Under the pieces are notes generated by a model, which was not told the DNA's origin, searched no databases, and saw nothing but the letters and a program-made list of their open reading frames with translations. The translations under genes and the position numbers were made by a program. A DNA stretch of 64,000 bases from JAYZDP01 sp036337765 (GTDB taxonomy: Bacteria > Acidobacteriota > Thermoanaerobaculia > Multivoradales > Multivoraceae). Numbering within the stretch: the first letter of the stretch is position 1; every line of letters starts with the position of its first letter. The stretch is from positions 1-64,000 of the forward strand of contig JAYZDP010000104.1 in assembly GCA_036337765.1 (NCBI GenBank). The letters run 5' to 3'. Positions 28,041 to 36,711 of the stretch are shown here, in pieces.

Positions 28041-29875
28041 GAGACGAGCGCGAGCAGACACCGACAGACGAGGAGGAGTGGGTACCCGAGGACGACGCCG
28101 TCATCGGGCGTGCATTTCGCGGCTCGCTCGTGGCTCTGGTGGCGGTCGCGGTCCTGGTCGGCGCCTTGCTCGGACTGAATCGAGGCTGTAGCGAGGCTCC
28201 GGACGACCATGAGATCGAAGCTTTTGCCCCGGTCGCGGTAACGCGGGCTGCAGAAGCGCCGTCCGTGCCGTTTGCCGACGTGACCGCCGCGTCGGGCGTG
28301 GGCTTCGTCCATCACAACGGCGCCACCGGCGACAAGCTCCTGCCCGAAACCATGGGCGGTGGAGTGGCGATCGCCGACCTCGACGGCGACGGCGATCTGG
28401 ATCTGTTCTTCGTCGACTCTTCGCCCTGGGAAGGCCGGCCGGGCCGGGCCGGGACTCCCGTTCTGTACGACAACGACGGCACCGGCAGTTTCCGCGACGT
28501 GAGCGCGCAGCGCGGCCTCGACGTCAGTCTCTACGGCACCGGCGTCGCGGCTGGTGACTTCGACAACGACGGTGATGTCGACCTGTTCGTCGCGGCGGTG
28601 GGGGAGAACCTGCTACTGCGAAACGACGACGGAGCCTTTGTCGACGTGACCGCCGAGGCGGGCGTGGCTGGCGATCCGGGCGAGTGGTCGTCGTCCAGCG
28701 CGTTCGTCGACATCGATCGAGACGGCGATCTGGATCTGTTCGTTGGCAACTACGTGCGCTGGTCGAAGGAGATCGACCTCGAGCTCGACTACCGACTGAC
28801 CGGGGTCGGCCGCGCCTACGGGCCGCCTGTGAACTACGGCGGTACCTTCCCATATCTCTACCGCAACGACGGCGACGGGCGCTTCACCGACGTATCGGCC
28901 TCGAGCGGTGTCCAGGTGCGCAACGTCGCCACCGGCGGCCCGGTCGCCAAGTCGCTCGGCGTCACACCGGTCGACGTCGATCGCGACGGCTGGCTCGATC
29001 TCTTTGTCGCCAACGACACGGTGCGCAACTTCCTTCTACACAACCGCCAGGACGGGACGTTCGAAGATGTCGGCGACCGCTACGGCATCGCCTATGGCCG
29101 CGACGGCGCGGCGACCGGCGCGATGGGCGTCGATTGGGCCGACTTCCGCAACGACGGCGAGCTGGGGTTTCTGGTGGCGAACTTCGCCAACGAGATGAGC
29201 TCACTGTTCGTCACCCAGGGCGATCCGGAGCTCTACGCAGATGAGTCGATCATTGAGGGAATCGGCGCCCCGAGTAGGCGCATGCTCAGTTTTGGGGTCT
29301 TCTTCTTCGACTACGACCTCGACGGACGACTCGATGTGCTGCAGTCCAACGGCCATCTCGAAGAGGCCATCAACGTCGTCGATCCGAGCCAGGAGTACCA
29401 CCAACCGCTGCAGCTGTTCTGGAATGCGGGCGACGCGGGCATGGTCGAGGTCGATGCCGACAAGATGGACGACCTCGCACAGCGCCTTGTCGGTCGGGCG
29501 ACCGCCTATGGCGACCTCGACGGCGACGGCGACCTCGACGTCGTGGTGTGTCAGACCGCGGGCCCAGCGATCGTGTTTCGTAACGATCAGGCCGAGGGCC
29601 ATCATTGGCTGCGGGTGAAGCTCGAGGGCAACGGTCGGTCCTCGAACCGCGACGCGATCGGCGCGGTCGTCGAGCTGACCGCCGGTGGAACCCTACAGCG
29701 CCGCGGCGTGACGCCGTCTCGCTCCTACCAGGCACAGGTCGAGCTACCGCTGACCTTCGGACTCGGCGACGCTGGCTCAGTCGAGGGACTCGTGGTGATC
29801 TGGCCCGACGGCTCGACCTCATCGCACGAGGTGGCTCAGGTCGATCGGGTGGTCGTGATCCGCCAAGAGAGCTGA
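28037..29875 (+). CDS. CRTAC1-family FG-GAP/VCBS repeat protein with ASPIC/UnbV domain
   Basis: 612 residues from a GTG overlapping the cytochrome stop. One membrane anchor lies at about residues 35-55. A seven-bladed integrin-like propeller then carries repeated Ca2+ loops: DLDGDGDLDLFF, DFDNDGDVDLFV, DIDRDGDLDLFV, DVDRDGWLDLFV, DYDLDGRLDVL, DLDGDGDLDVVV. The C-terminal ASPIC/UnbV domain contains GRSSNRDAIGAVVELT and a terminal WPDGSTSSHEV. These proteins are extracytoplasmic; the coupling to a cytochrome suggests an assembly, adhesion or redox-scaffold role. Confidence 0.88.
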   Translation: MRDEREQTPTDEEEWVPEDDAVIGRAFRGSLVALVAVAVLVGALLGLNRGCSEAPDDHEIEAFAPVAVTRAAEAPSVPFADVTAASGVGFVHHNGATGDKLLPETMGGGVAIADLDGDGDLDLFFVDSSPWEGRPGRAGTPVLYDNDGTGSFRDVSAQRGLDVSLYGTGVAAGDFDNDGDVDLFVAAVGENLLLRNDDGAFVDVTAEAGVAGDPGEWSSSSAFVDIDRDGDLDLFVGNYVRWSKEIDLELDYRLTGVGRAYGPPVNYGGTFPYLYRNDGDGRFTDVSASSGVQVRNVATGGPVAKSLGVTPVDVDRDGWLDLFVANDTVRNFLLHNRQDGTFEDVGDRYGIAYGRDGAATGAMGVDWADFRNDGELGFLVANFANEMSSLFVTQGDPELYADESIIEGIGAPSRRMLSFGVFFFDYDLDGRLDVLQSNGHLEEAINVVDPSQEYHQPLQLFWNAGDAGMVEVDADKMDDLAQRLVGRATAYGDLDGDGDLDVVVCQTAGPAIVFRNDQAEGHHWLRVKLEGNGRSSNRDAIGAVVELTAGGTLQRRGVTPSRSYQAQVELPLTFGLGDAGSVEGLVVIWPDGSTSSHEVAQVDRVVVIRQES

Positions 29876-29929
29876 TGCTAAAATGGCGAATCGCGCACGC
29901 TGGAGGAAGAGACGAAAGGGCGAACGGAA

Positions 29930-30664
29930 TTGGAGAAGGAAGCCGCCATCGAAACGGAGCCGAAGGTGCCTGGAGACCAGCCAGGCCCGCAGCAAGAGGA
30001 CCGCGAGGGTCGCGATCTGGTTGCTGAGCTGCGCCTTGCCGAGGAGCGCATCCGTCTACTCGAGCGCGACAAGCTCATCGTGCTCAAGGAGGCCGCCGAT
30101 GCGCGCCTCCCCTTGGAAGAGCAAGCGAAAGCGGCGCAGGCCGCGTTCGCGGTTGCGCAGGCGCGCATCGGTGAGCTCGAGGGGGAACGTGACGAGATCC
30201 GTGCGTTGCTCGAGAAGTTCCTGGCCGAGAACTGGAGCGATCTGAAGGAGCACACCCCGGCCGCCGGTGTGCCGATCGGATTGACCGACTTTCTCAGCCC
30301 GGCCGAATCCGGCCAGCGCGCGGCTGTGGGTGGCGACGAGGAGTCAGAGGTCGCCCCGCCCCCAGTGCACCGCTCGGCGAGCGCGCCGCCTCCTAAGCCG
30401 ACGCAGTCCCCGCGCCGGGCTCCGATCGAGAACAAGGAGGATCTGGGCCAGGTCTTGGCGGCCGGCGCTTCGATCGAGACCACCGAGAACTTCGCCCGGT
30501 TCCAGCCGGTGAAGACCTCGCACATCAAGGTCAGCGACTGGCTGCAGCGCGCTCACGACTATGAAGCTCTTCGGAATCTCGCCCGCGACGAGGTAGCCGA
30601 GGAAGAGCTCGTCTCCGTTCTGTTTCTCTTCATGCAGAAGGCATTCATTCGGGTCGAGCGCTGA
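29930..30664 (+). CDS. Coiled-coil protein of unknown function
   Basis: 244 residues. Residues 25-100 are a heptad-rich coiled coil (LRLAEERIRLLERDKLIVLK … EGERDEIRALLEKFL). A Pro/Ala-rich linker follows (about 130-165), then a compact C-terminal segment SDWLQRAHDYEALRNLARDE with EEELVSVLFLFMQKAFIRVE. There is no signal or membrane segment. The TTG start at 29930 is inferred from where protein-like composition begins. It lies between the CRTAC1 and PIG-L genes on the same strand and may belong to the same operon. Confidence 0.6.
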   Translation: MEKEAAIETEPKVPGDQPGPQQEDREGRDLVAELRLAEERIRLLERDKLIVLKEAADARLPLEEQAKAAQAAFAVAQARIGELEGERDEIRALLEKFLAENWSDLKEHTPAAGVPIGLTDFLSPAESGQRAAVGGDEESEVAPPPVHRSASAPPPKPTQSPRRAPIENKEDLGQVLAAGASIETTENFARFQPVKTSHIKVSDWLQRAHDYEALRNLARDEVAEEELVSVLFLFMQKAFIRVER

Positions 30665-30680
30665 GCCGGCTGACCGCGTG

Positions 30681-33251
30681 ATGCGCTTGCTCTCCTTCTC
30701 GTTGACGATCTTCGCCTTGGCGACACCGCTCGGCGGTGGCTCTCCCCTCGAACCACCTTCCACGGGTGGCATCGTCGCCCTACACCGCGCCCTGGCGCGA
30801 CTCGATGTGCACAAGCGGCTGCTGATCATCGGCGCACACCCCGACGATGAGGACACGAGCCTGCTCGCCCTGGTGAGTCGAGGGATGGGCGGTGAGGCAG
30901 CCTATCTCTCGCTGTCGCGCGGCGAGGGCGGCCAGAACCTCATCGGCACCGAGCTCGGCCGTGACCTGGGTCTCGTCCGCAGCCAGGAGCTGCTTTCGGC
31001 GCGCGGCGTTGACGGTGGCCATCAGTTCTTCACCCGCGCCTTCGACTTCGGCTACACCCGCTCGCTCGACGAGACCGTCGGCCGGTGGCCTGAGGAAGTG
31101 CTGCTCGAAGACGCGGTGCGGGTGGTGCGGCGGTTCAAGCCGCAGATCATTGTGTCGGTGTTTCCCAACAGTGCGCGTGCGGGCCACGGCCAGCATCAGG
31201 CGGCCGGACTGACCGCGGAGCGAGTGTTCGAGGCGGCCGGCGATCCCGCGCAGTTCCCCGAGATGGCCGCCGACGGCTTGGCGCCTTGGCAGCCCAGATC
31301 GTTTTACAGATCCGCCTTCTTCCGCCCTGTGCCAGGCAACCTGGTGCTCGAGACCGGAGGCACCGACCCCGGCTCGGGTAAGACGTACTTCCAACTGGCG
31401 ATGGCCTCTCGCAGCATGCATCGCTCCCAGGACATGGGGGTGTTGCAGGACACCGGGCCGCGCAGCACCCGCGTGGTACGCGAGTCGAGCGACAGCGACG
31501 ATCCCGATCTCTTCGCCGGTGTGGACACCCACCTTGCGGCGATCGCCGACCTGATCGAGGACCGCGAGGACCGAGATGCGTCGCGGGCGCGGCTGCAGTC
31601 GGCGGCGGACCGCGTAGCGGCGTTGCGCCGGGAGGTCGATCCTGGGAATCTCGGGGTCGCGACGGCGGCGCTCGGCGCACTCGTCTCGGATCTGAGAGCC
31701 GCGCACGCCCAAGCCGGCGCCGCCACCGTGGCTGGTCAGCTGCTGCGGGAGAAGGTGGAGATCGCGGAGGAGGCATGGACGATCGCGGCGGGTCTCGTTC
31801 TCGACGCGACCACCACCGACGATCGACTGGTCGCCGGTCGCCGCACGGAGATTCGCGTCGTCGTCTACAACAGCGGCAGCGCGGCGGTCGAGGTGGCCCC
31901 CGCACTCGACGTGCCGGCAGGCTGGTCCGATCCCGAAGGCCTGGATCCGCAGCAGGTGCCGGCCGGAGAGTCGAAGACCTGGACGGTCGAACTGTCGGTT
32001 CCGGCATCGGCCGAGCCCACCGTTCCGTACTTTCTGGCCGCGCCGCGCCAGGGCGACGTCTACGATTGGTCGGGGGTGGCTGTCGACATCAAGGCAGAGC
32101 CCTTCGGGCCGCCGCCGCTGAGTGCGCGCTTTCGCCTGACCGCTGGCGGCTTGGAGCTGGAGCGGAGTCGCGAGGTCGTCCAGCGCTTTCGCGATCAGGC
32201 GGTCGGCGAGCGTCGGCGGCCGCTTCGCGTCGTGCCCGTGGTCGAGGTGGCGGTCGATCCCGCCCGCCTGGTCTGGCCCGTCGGGCAGGCCTCTCGCAGG
32301 ACCGTTCGGGTAAGCCTCACCAAGAACGTCGGCGAGGCGCTGGATGGCACCATCGAGGTCAGCAGCCCGCTCGGCTGGCCCAGTGTCGCCGCCGTCGACT
32401 TCTCGCTGGAAGCGACTCGCGAGCGACGTACCTACGAGCTCGTCATCGAGCGCCCCGCCGACGACAGCCAGGGCGGCGGCACCTTCGCCTTTGCCGCGGC
32501 CCTGTCCAGTGGGGTCGAGAGCCGCGCGGCCTATCCGTTGGTCGACTATCCTCACATCCGCGCCGTGCCGTGCCCTCGGCCCGCCCTCGCTGACATTCAG
32601 CTGCTCGATCTTGAGCTCCCCGGTGCCAAGCGCATCGCCTACATCCGGGGCGCTTCCGATCGGGTACCCGAGAGCCTGCTCGAGGTGGGTCTGCCGATCC
32701 AGCTCGTGACCTCGGACCAGCTCCTCGACATGGACGAGACGGAGCTGGCGAGCTTTGACTCCGTCGTCATCGGCTCGCGTGCCTACGAGACCGACTCCCG
32801 TCTCGCCGAAGCCAATCCCAGGCTACGCGAGTACGTCGCCCGAGGTGGGACCCTGCTGGTCCAGTACCAGCAGTACGCGTTCAGTCGCGGGGGCATGGCA
32901 CTGCTACCGCTCAGTATCGCGCGGCCGCACGACCGGATCACCGACGAGACGGCGGCGATGAACGTCATTGCTCCCGACCACGGTGCCTTCACCTCTCCGA
33001 ATGCCATCGGCAAGGCCGACTGGCAGGGCTGGGTACAGGAGCGTGGCCTGTATTTCGCCAACGAGTGGGACGACAGCTACAAGAGCCTGCTGCGCATTTC
33101 CGACCCCGGCCGCGACCCGCAGGAGGGGGGTCTCCTGGTCGCACCGATCGGTGAGGGGACCTACATCTACACTGGCCTGGCCTTCTTCCGCCAGCTCCCG
33201 GCGGGAGTCCCCGGCGCGTTCCGACTGTTCGCCAACCTGCTCAACCTCTAG
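30681..33251 (+). CDS. Secreted PIG-L family deacetylase-like protein, large
   Basis: 856 residues. A signal peptide (about residues 1-22) precedes a PIG-L/LmbE domain. Its metal site AHPDDED is at residues 52-58, followed by SLSRGEGGQNLIG and the second motif GHGQHQAAG near 175. This fold hydrolyses N-acetyl groups from sugars or related amides using zinc. After about residue 270 come coiled and beta-sandwich (NEW3/CARDB-like) regions, then a C-terminal part (IAYIRGASDRVPESLLEVGL … GGTLLVQYQQY) resembling a glutamine-amidotransferase-like fold. The extracytoplasmic location suggests glycan or glycolipid processing. Confidence 0.82.
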   Translation: MRLLSFSLTIFALATPLGGGSPLEPPSTGGIVALHRALARLDVHKRLLIIGAHPDDEDTSLLALVSRGMGGEAAYLSLSRGEGGQNLIGTELGRDLGLVRSQELLSARGVDGGHQFFTRAFDFGYTRSLDETVGRWPEEVLLEDAVRVVRRFKPQIIVSVFPNSARAGHGQHQAAGLTAERVFEAAGDPAQFPEMAADGLAPWQPRSFYRSAFFRPVPGNLVLETGGTDPGSGKTYFQLAMASRSMHRSQDMGVLQDTGPRSTRVVRESSDSDDPDLFAGVDTHLAAIADLIEDREDRDASRARLQSAADRVAALRREVDPGNLGVATAALGALVSDLRAAHAQAGAATVAGQLLREKVEIAEEAWTIAAGLVLDATTTDDRLVAGRRTEIRVVVYNSGSAAVEVAPALDVPAGWSDPEGLDPQQVPAGESKTWTVELSVPASAEPTVPYFLAAPRQGDVYDWSGVAVDIKAEPFGPPPLSARFRLTAGGLELERSREVVQRFRDQAVGERRRPLRVVPVVEVAVDPARLVWPVGQASRRTVRVSLTKNVGEALDGTIEVSSPLGWPSVAAVDFSLEATRERRTYELVIERPADDSQGGGTFAFAAALSSGVESRAAYPLVDYPHIRAVPCPRPALADIQLLDLELPGAKRIAYIRGASDRVPESLLEVGLPIQLVTSDQLLDMDETELASFDSVVIGSRAYETDSRLAEANPRLREYVARGGTLLVQYQQYAFSRGGMALLPLSIARPHDRITDETAAMNVIAPDHGAFTSPNAIGKADWQGWVQERGLYFANEWDDSYKSLLRISDPGRDPQEGGLLVAPIGEGTYIYTGLAFFRQLPAGVPGAFRLFANLLNL

Positions 33252-33288
33252 CTCGCTGTCGATGCCGAGCCGCTGGAGCGAGGAGACC

Positions 33289-33333
33289 GTGAGCAGGGTG
33301 CTGATTTTGGTGGTCGATTGTCTTCAACCGGCG
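33289..33333 (+). pseudogene. Possible 5' stub of a sulfatase gene
   Basis: From GTG 33289 the frame reads SRVLILVVDCLQPAG, resembling the start of sulfatase/phosphodiesterase proteins (VLxIVVDCLRPD), then loses all similarity. The remaining 130 bp up to the next gene's stop show nothing I recognise. Very short, so weak. Confidence 0.25.
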
Positions 33334-33463
33334 GGGGGACCGAGCAGTCGTAGGCGGTCCTGTGACGCACTCTGGAGTCACACCGCCACGCATCCCTCGA
33401 ACGGGATCATCCACGCCGGCGGTTCCGTTTGCGAGCTGTCTGTTCCCCTCGCGGCCGCCACGC

Positions 33464-35842
33464 TCATCCCCGGCGTCGTAGATGGACACCACGCTTGAGC
33501 GACAGCTCTCGCCCGGGCCTCCAGCCGCGCCGTCGGCCGTCGCGCAGGGCGCGGACTGCGGTCGAAAGGACCTGGGCGGCGCCTTCGAGAGCCGAGCCGC
33601 CAGGGGACTCTAAATAGCGGCGCAAGTGGCCCCAGCGGGATCGCGGGTCGGGGCGTGCTTCGAGCTCGGCGAGGACACTGACGCCCTCCCACTCGGGAAG
33701 CCGACGCCAGTGTCGGTAGAGGCGGACGGCGACACTGCGGTCGAGGGCCTCGTCGCGGCGCTGCGGGACGGCGGTCAACCAGGCAGGCTCGGCCGCCAGC
33801 CAGCCGAGAGGGCCGGCGAGCGCTCGGGTGACGAGCGCGAGCTCCTCGGCGACATCGCAGCGATGGGCGCAGTCGGCCAGGCGGTCGGCGTCGATGAGGT
33901 CATCGCGCTCGAGGGCGAGGGCGAGGTCGAGGACGGCGCGCATCGTGACCGCGAGGTCGTGGTGCAGGAGGTGCCCGAGGGCGAGGATGAGCGCATGCTC
34001 GGGCGCCGGGGCTTCGAAGCGCACGCCGCCCGCCTGGCAGGAGGTGGCGTGGTCCCAGGTCTGCTCGAGCAACCATGGGCGCTCCGACAGCTCGTCCCAG
34101 AGATCGAAGTGGAGCTCGATCGAACGACCGGTCTCCGGGTCGTGGCGCTCGACGTGGTGGGGTGCCGTGCGGCCTCGCTCGGTGTAGCCGAGGGCCTCTA
34201 GCTCGCGTTCGAGCGCGCGGAGCTCCGCCGGGCGGCAGAGGAGGTCGAGGTCGACCATCGGACGCAGACCGGGGGCACCGTAGAAGCGGGCGATGTCGGC
34301 CGGGCCCTTGAAAGCCAGTGGGCGCAACCCGAGTTCGCGGCAGCGCTCGAGGAGGCGGCCGAGGTCGTCGAGCCGGCGGCCGTTGTGGAGTGCCGTCAGG
34401 CAGGAGGCGCCGAACCAGTCGTCGCGCACCGCGGCGTCAACTTGGAAGGGCAGCCGGCCGTCGTGGGCGAGATGGCTGAGGACGGGCTGCAGCCGGTGCG
34501 CCGCCGCGAGGATGACCAGGCGGTCGAGGTCGTCGACCGGTCGGGGCGGTGGCTGGCCTCCGGTCGCCTTCGAGACGAACTCTCTGCAGGCCCGCTCGAG
34601 GAGGGCGATGCACGAGTCGACCGGCGTGGTTTCGAAACGGTCGGCGGCGAGGGGCGGCCGCGACCCCGCGGCCTCGACCGCGAACCCCATGCCCTCGGCG
34701 AGGCGTCGGCAGACGCGGTCGCTAGCGTAGTCGGACGCCAGCTGGCCGCGCTTGGCGGCGGCGATCCGGCGGGCCTCTCCGCGGTGCTCGAAGACCCAGC
34801 GCAGCAGCTCGCTCGCGTGGGCTCGGTCGGCTCGGGCCCAGTGCGGGGGACCCGAGGCGGTGCGGTACTCCTCGTCGGGAGCCTCGACCAGGTCGTAGCG
34901 CACCGCGAGCGGCCAGTCATCGCCGAGGTAGTCCTTCTGGCCTCCCCAACCGGTAAGGATCGCGGGATTGCCGAAGAGCAGCGCCTCGAAGGGGCAGATG
35001 CCCCAGCCCTCGCTGCGCGGCAGCCCGAAGAAGCAGTCGCCCCGTGTGTGCAGGCCGTCGATGGTGCGCGGCGAGACCTCCTCGGCTACGAGATGCACGC
35101 GCCCGCGGCCCGGGTACTCCGCCAGGATCTTCGCCACCTGCCACCAGGTCATCTGCTCGTGCGGCACGGCGCGGCCCACGCGGTCGCCCTCGAGGGCACC
35201 GGGCACGATCGAATCGGTCTTGACCACCAGCACTACACGCTCGTCGGCCCGGAAGGTCTCGAGGTAGGCCCGCAGGGTGTCGCTCATGGACTTGCGCGGG
35301 GTCCAGGTGGCGATGGTGTAGAAGACGAAGTCGTCGTTCTCGATCGCCCGCAGCGCGTCGGGCACCGGAGCGCGCCGGACCTCCCGCGCGATGTGCGGCA
35401 CGATCTCGATGGGTCGGGTGATGCCCTCCGACGCCAGCACCGAACGGTTGAACTCACTCGGCACGAAGAGGCGCTCGAACCCATTCAGAACGTCGCACCA
35501 GCCGTCCGGAAGGCGATCCATCTCCCAGGCGACGTAGGCGTAGGGCGTCAGGTCGAGCGCCTTGCGCAACCAGTGGGCGTGGGCCCTCGGCGGAGGCACG
35601 TCGATCAGCAGGGTGTCGACGTCGAGAGGGCGGTGGTGGAGCCGCAGGACGCGTTCATCGATCGCCGGGTGCAGGCCCGGTAGCCGGTCGAGCGAGCTGG
35701 GCGTGTCGAGCCCCTTCGCGATCGGCCACCACGTCAGGGGGACCCCAAGCCGGTCGAGCCCTGCCGCGTAGAGCGTGGCGGCGTCGCCGTAGCCGGAGCC
35801 CGGCAGCTGGGTGACTAGCTGCAGTCCGCGGGGCGGCGTCAT
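33464..35842 (-). CDS. Fusion: GT4-like glycosyltransferase + PF14907-type nucleotidyltransferase
   Basis: 792 residues. The N-terminal ~395 residues form a GT-B glycosyltransferase: acceptor side with YGDAATLYAAGL and YAYVAWEMDRLPDGW, donor side with TIATWTPRKS and GDCFFGLPRSEGWGICPFEA. The C-terminal ~350 residues form an uncharacterised nucleotidyltransferase of the PF14907 (NTP_transf_5) type. Its motif PLAFKGPADIARFYG and MVDLDLL (about residues 511-532) should hold the catalytic Lys/Asp pair. The start ATG at 35842 overlaps the upstream gene's stop (ATGA). PF14907 proteins commonly accompany PqqD and HprK-related kinase genes, as here. Confidence 0.75.
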   Translation of the reverse strand: MTPPRGLQLVTQLPGSGYGDAATLYAAGLDRLGVPLTWWPIAKGLDTPSSLDRLPGLHPAIDERVLRLHHRPLDVDTLLIDVPPPRAHAHWLRKALDLTPYAYVAWEMDRLPDGWCDVLNGFERLFVPSEFNRSVLASEGITRPIEIVPHIAREVRRAPVPDALRAIENDDFVFYTIATWTPRKSMSDTLRAYLETFRADERVVLVVKTDSIVPGALEGDRVGRAVPHEQMTWWQVAKILAEYPGRGRVHLVAEEVSPRTIDGLHTRGDCFFGLPRSEGWGICPFEALLFGNPAILTGWGGQKDYLGDDWPLAVRYDLVEAPDEEYRTASGPPHWARADRAHASELLRWVFEHRGEARRIAAAKRGQLASDYASDRVCRRLAEGMGFAVEAAGSRPPLAADRFETTPVDSCIALLERACREFVSKATGGQPPPRPVDDLDRLVILAAAHRLQPVLSHLAHDGRLPFQVDAAVRDDWFGASCLTALHNGRRLDDLGRLLERCRELGLRPLAFKGPADIARFYGAPGLRPMVDLDLLCRPAELRALERELEALGYTERGRTAPHHVERHDPETGRSIELHFDLWDELSERPWLLEQTWDHATSCQAGGVRFEAPAPEHALILALGHLLHHDLAVTMRAVLDLALALERDDLIDADRLADCAHRCDVAEELALVTRALAGPLGWLAAEPAWLTAVPQRRDEALDRSVAVRLYRHWRRLPEWEGVSVLAELEARPDPRSRWGHLRRYLESPGGSALEGAAQVLSTAVRALRDGRRRGWRPGRELSLKRGVHLRRRG

Positions 35843-36711
35843 CGAGGCCCGGCCGCGAGCTCGTGCGGCGTCGGGACGAGGGGCTGCAGCAGGCGGGCGA
35901 GCCCACTCGACGAGCGGTGGATGCGCGTGACGGTGAGCTCCTCGGCGTGGTGGGTCGAGAAGTCGACTCGATCCTCTTCCCACCACATGTGCTGCCACAG
36001 GTGGAGCGAGGAGGCCTCGCCGGTGTCCAGCGGCTCTTCGGCGAAGAGCCGTGCGATCCCCTCCGGCGTCGAGCGCACCGGGAAGAACGTCGCCTCGGGC
36101 TCGACGTGGATCTCGTCGGGGAGCTCTTCGCTGAGCTGCTGCGCGAGGAAGCCCGAGTGGTTGCTCCAGCTGCCGTCGAGGGCACCCTCCATACGTTCAC
36201 GCCAGGTGCGGGCGAAGAGCGAGCCGGGCTCGGCCATCAGCAGGGCGTTGCAGAGGGACGGCTTGACGTTGCCGGTGTGTTCGTCGACGACCGGCGGCTC
36301 TCGGCCGATGACGAAGCTCTCTTCCCACAGGTGCTCCGGTGGCGGCCGCAGGAAGATCGTGTCGATGTCGGCGTAGAGACCGCCGTGCTCGATCAGGGCG
36401 TCGAGTCGCACGAAGTCGGCCTGGTGGGCATAGCGGTAGGCTTCGGGGACGAGCCGGTCATCGTAGCGCGCGCGATCGATCTCGACCGGCCGCTCGACAC
36501 GAACCAACTCCAGGTGCGGCCGGATCTCCTCCCACAGAGCGCCGAACGGCAGCGAATGGTAGTGCAGCACGATCTTCTCCGGCCGGACGACCTGGCGACA
36601 CGACTCGATGGCCGCGTAGTGGAGCGGGTGAAAGGTGAGCCGCTGAGGGCGGAGTCCGAAGACGAAGTGCGCGATGCGCGGGATCCCGGCCATGGGAGAG
36701 GGAAGTGACAT
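35839..36711 (-). CDS. GT32-like glycosyltransferase (DXD)
   Basis: 290 residues. PRIAHFVFGLRPQRLTFHPL at the start and QADFVRLDALIEHGGLYADI followed by DTIFL are the hallmarks of the GT32/OCH1-like and capsular sugar transferase fold. ADID is the metal-binding DXD motif. It transfers a sugar from a nucleotide donor; the acceptor is unknown. ATG 36711 is chosen, with ATG 36693 (MAGIPRIAHF) as an alternative. It overlaps the downstream fusion gene by 4 bp and is divergent from the GT4 gene, with the two starts overlapping by a few bases. Confidence 0.75.
   Translation of the reverse strand: MSLPSPMAGIPRIAHFVFGLRPQRLTFHPLHYAAIESCRQVVRPEKIVLHYHSLPFGALWEEIRPHLELVRVERPVEIDRARYDDRLVPEAYRYAHQADFVRLDALIEHGGLYADIDTIFLRPPPEHLWEESFVIGREPPVVDEHTGNVKPSLCNALLMAEPGSLFARTWRERMEGALDGSWSNHSGFLAQQLSEELPDEIHVEPEATFFPVRSTPEGIARLFAEEPLDTGEASSLHLWQHMWWEEDRVDFSTHHAEELTVTRIHRSSSGLARLLQPLVPTPHELAAGPR

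Noticed and set aside
30780..32555. 591-codon minus-strand frame opposite the PIG-L gene
   Set aside because: Antisense shadow; no start signal or recognisable fold.
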